Position numbers and translations under genes: made by a program. Under the pieces are notes generated by a model, which saw only the letters and a list, made by a program, of their open reading frames with translations, was not told where the DNA came from and did not search any database. DNA of 64,000 nt from Histophilus somni (lineage in GTDB: Bacteria; Pseudomonadota; Gammaproteobacteria; Enterobacterales; Pasteurellaceae). The stretch is taken from contig NZ_JACHGQ010000002.1 of NCBI RefSeq assembly GCF_014202395.1, forward strand, positions 1 through 64,000, given 5' to 3'. Shown in pieces: positions 63,476 to 64,000 of this stretch. Numbering within the stretch: the stretch's first letter is position 1; each line of letters starts with the position of its first letter.

Positions 63476-64000
63476 TTAGAAACGAACCAACGCAGAACCC
63501 CAAGTCCAACCACCACCAAATGCTTCTAATAATAATAATTGACCACGCTTAATACGCCCGTCACGTACAGCTTCATCCAATGCTACAGGCACTGTCGCCG
63601 CACTTGTATTACCGTACTTGTCTAAAGTAATTACCACTTGATCTAAAGACATATTCAATTTTTCAGCAGTTGCCGTGATAATACGTAAGTTTGCTTGATG
63701 AGGTACCAACCAATCTAAATCAGCTTTGTCTAAGTGATTATCACGTAAAGTTTCTTCTACTACATTAGATAATTCTCGTACTGCAAGTTTAAAAGTTGCA
63801 TTCCCTTGCATTTGAATATAACCGGATTGTGCTTCACCATGTTGAGTTTGAGGAAGAATTAAGGCGTTACTTTTATCTAAAGAAGCATGTAAATGAGTAG
63901 AAATAATCCCTTCAATATCGCTGCTTTCCAAGATCACGGCACCAGCACCGTCACCAAATAAAATAACAGTGCTACGATCCGTTTCATCTAACTTACGAGA
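63476..64000 (-). CDS. fabH: 3-oxoacyl-ACP synthase III (partial, cut by window end)
   Basis: Condenses acetyl-CoA with malonyl-ACP to start fatty-acid chains. The window holds the C-terminal 174 residues of about 316. [11 protein letters not shown] near the cut, then the catalytic His in VPHQANLRI and the Asn in GNTSAATVP. The nucleophile Cys would be in the missing half. The frame is open to the window edge; a GTG at 63937 is an internal valine, not a start. Confidence 0.95.
   Translation of the reverse strand, partial: SRKLDETDRSTVILFGDGAGAVILESSDIEGIISTHLHASLDKSNALILPQTQHGEAQSGYIQMQGNATFKLAVRELSNVVEETLRDNHLDKADLDWLVPHQANLRIITATAEKLNMSLDQVVITLDKYGNTSAATVPVALDEAVRDGRIKRGQLLLLEAFGGGWTWGSALVRF

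Overview
The window is chromosomal DNA of a Pasteurellaceae bacterium of the Haemophilus/Aggregatibacter/Pasteurella type. The main evidence is 28 exact copies of the Hin-type DNA uptake signal (AAGTGCGGT or its complement) between 15.4 and 62.7 kb, AT-rich housekeeping genes close to those of H. influenzae, and family-typical surface proteins (OmpP1, a Hup-like haem receptor, a giant trimeric autotransporter). The genus cannot be fixed from the sequence alone.

Layout. 0-12.5 kb: the end of an unidentified gene, then one 12.25-kb gene for a 4083-residue trimeric autotransporter adhesin. 12.5-18.9 kb: ferredoxin (minus strand), pgk-fbaA, lptD (minus strand), tal. 19-23 kb: the oadGAB sodium-pumping oxaloacetate decarboxylase operon (minus strand) and a small YdcZ-like membrane protein. 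23-31 kb: clpB, dnaE, gltS, coaA. 32-35 kb: the tRNA Thr-Tyr-Gly-Thr-tuf unit, then secE-nusG. 35-42.6 kb: proB, a YjjP/YjjB exporter pair, folA, ribF, a secreted protein of unknown function, ileS. 42.7-52 kb is the accessory part: an OmpP1/FadL-like gene out of frame at a G7 tract, lspA-ispH, a decayed IS200/IS605 element with a TnpB tail and probable omega-RNA, ilvA, a TRIC-like membrane protein, a Fur-type promoter driving a Hup-like haem receptor gene with a G12 tract and a separate frameshift, and a transposase fragment. 52-57 kb: a HAD phosphatase, a small unrecognised protein, rpe-gph-trpS and rhlB. 57-64 kb: rho, then on the minus strand fabH-fabD-fabG-acpP and rplK-rplA / rplJ-rplL with an L10-type leader.

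Functionally the window covers lower glycolysis and the pentose-phosphate link, protein and fatty-acid synthesis, envelope assembly (LptD, LspA), and surface proteins. Variation is concentrated in the surface genes. Two outer-membrane protein genes carry G tracts; one is currently out of frame at its tract, and the other is broken at an uptake-signal copy 200 bp downstream of its tract. The adhesin is built from long internal repeats. I found no phage, CRISPR array or complete defence system. The closest thing to an unusual system is the TnpB-less IS605 relic that still carries an omega-RNA-like right end beside the ilvA stop codon.
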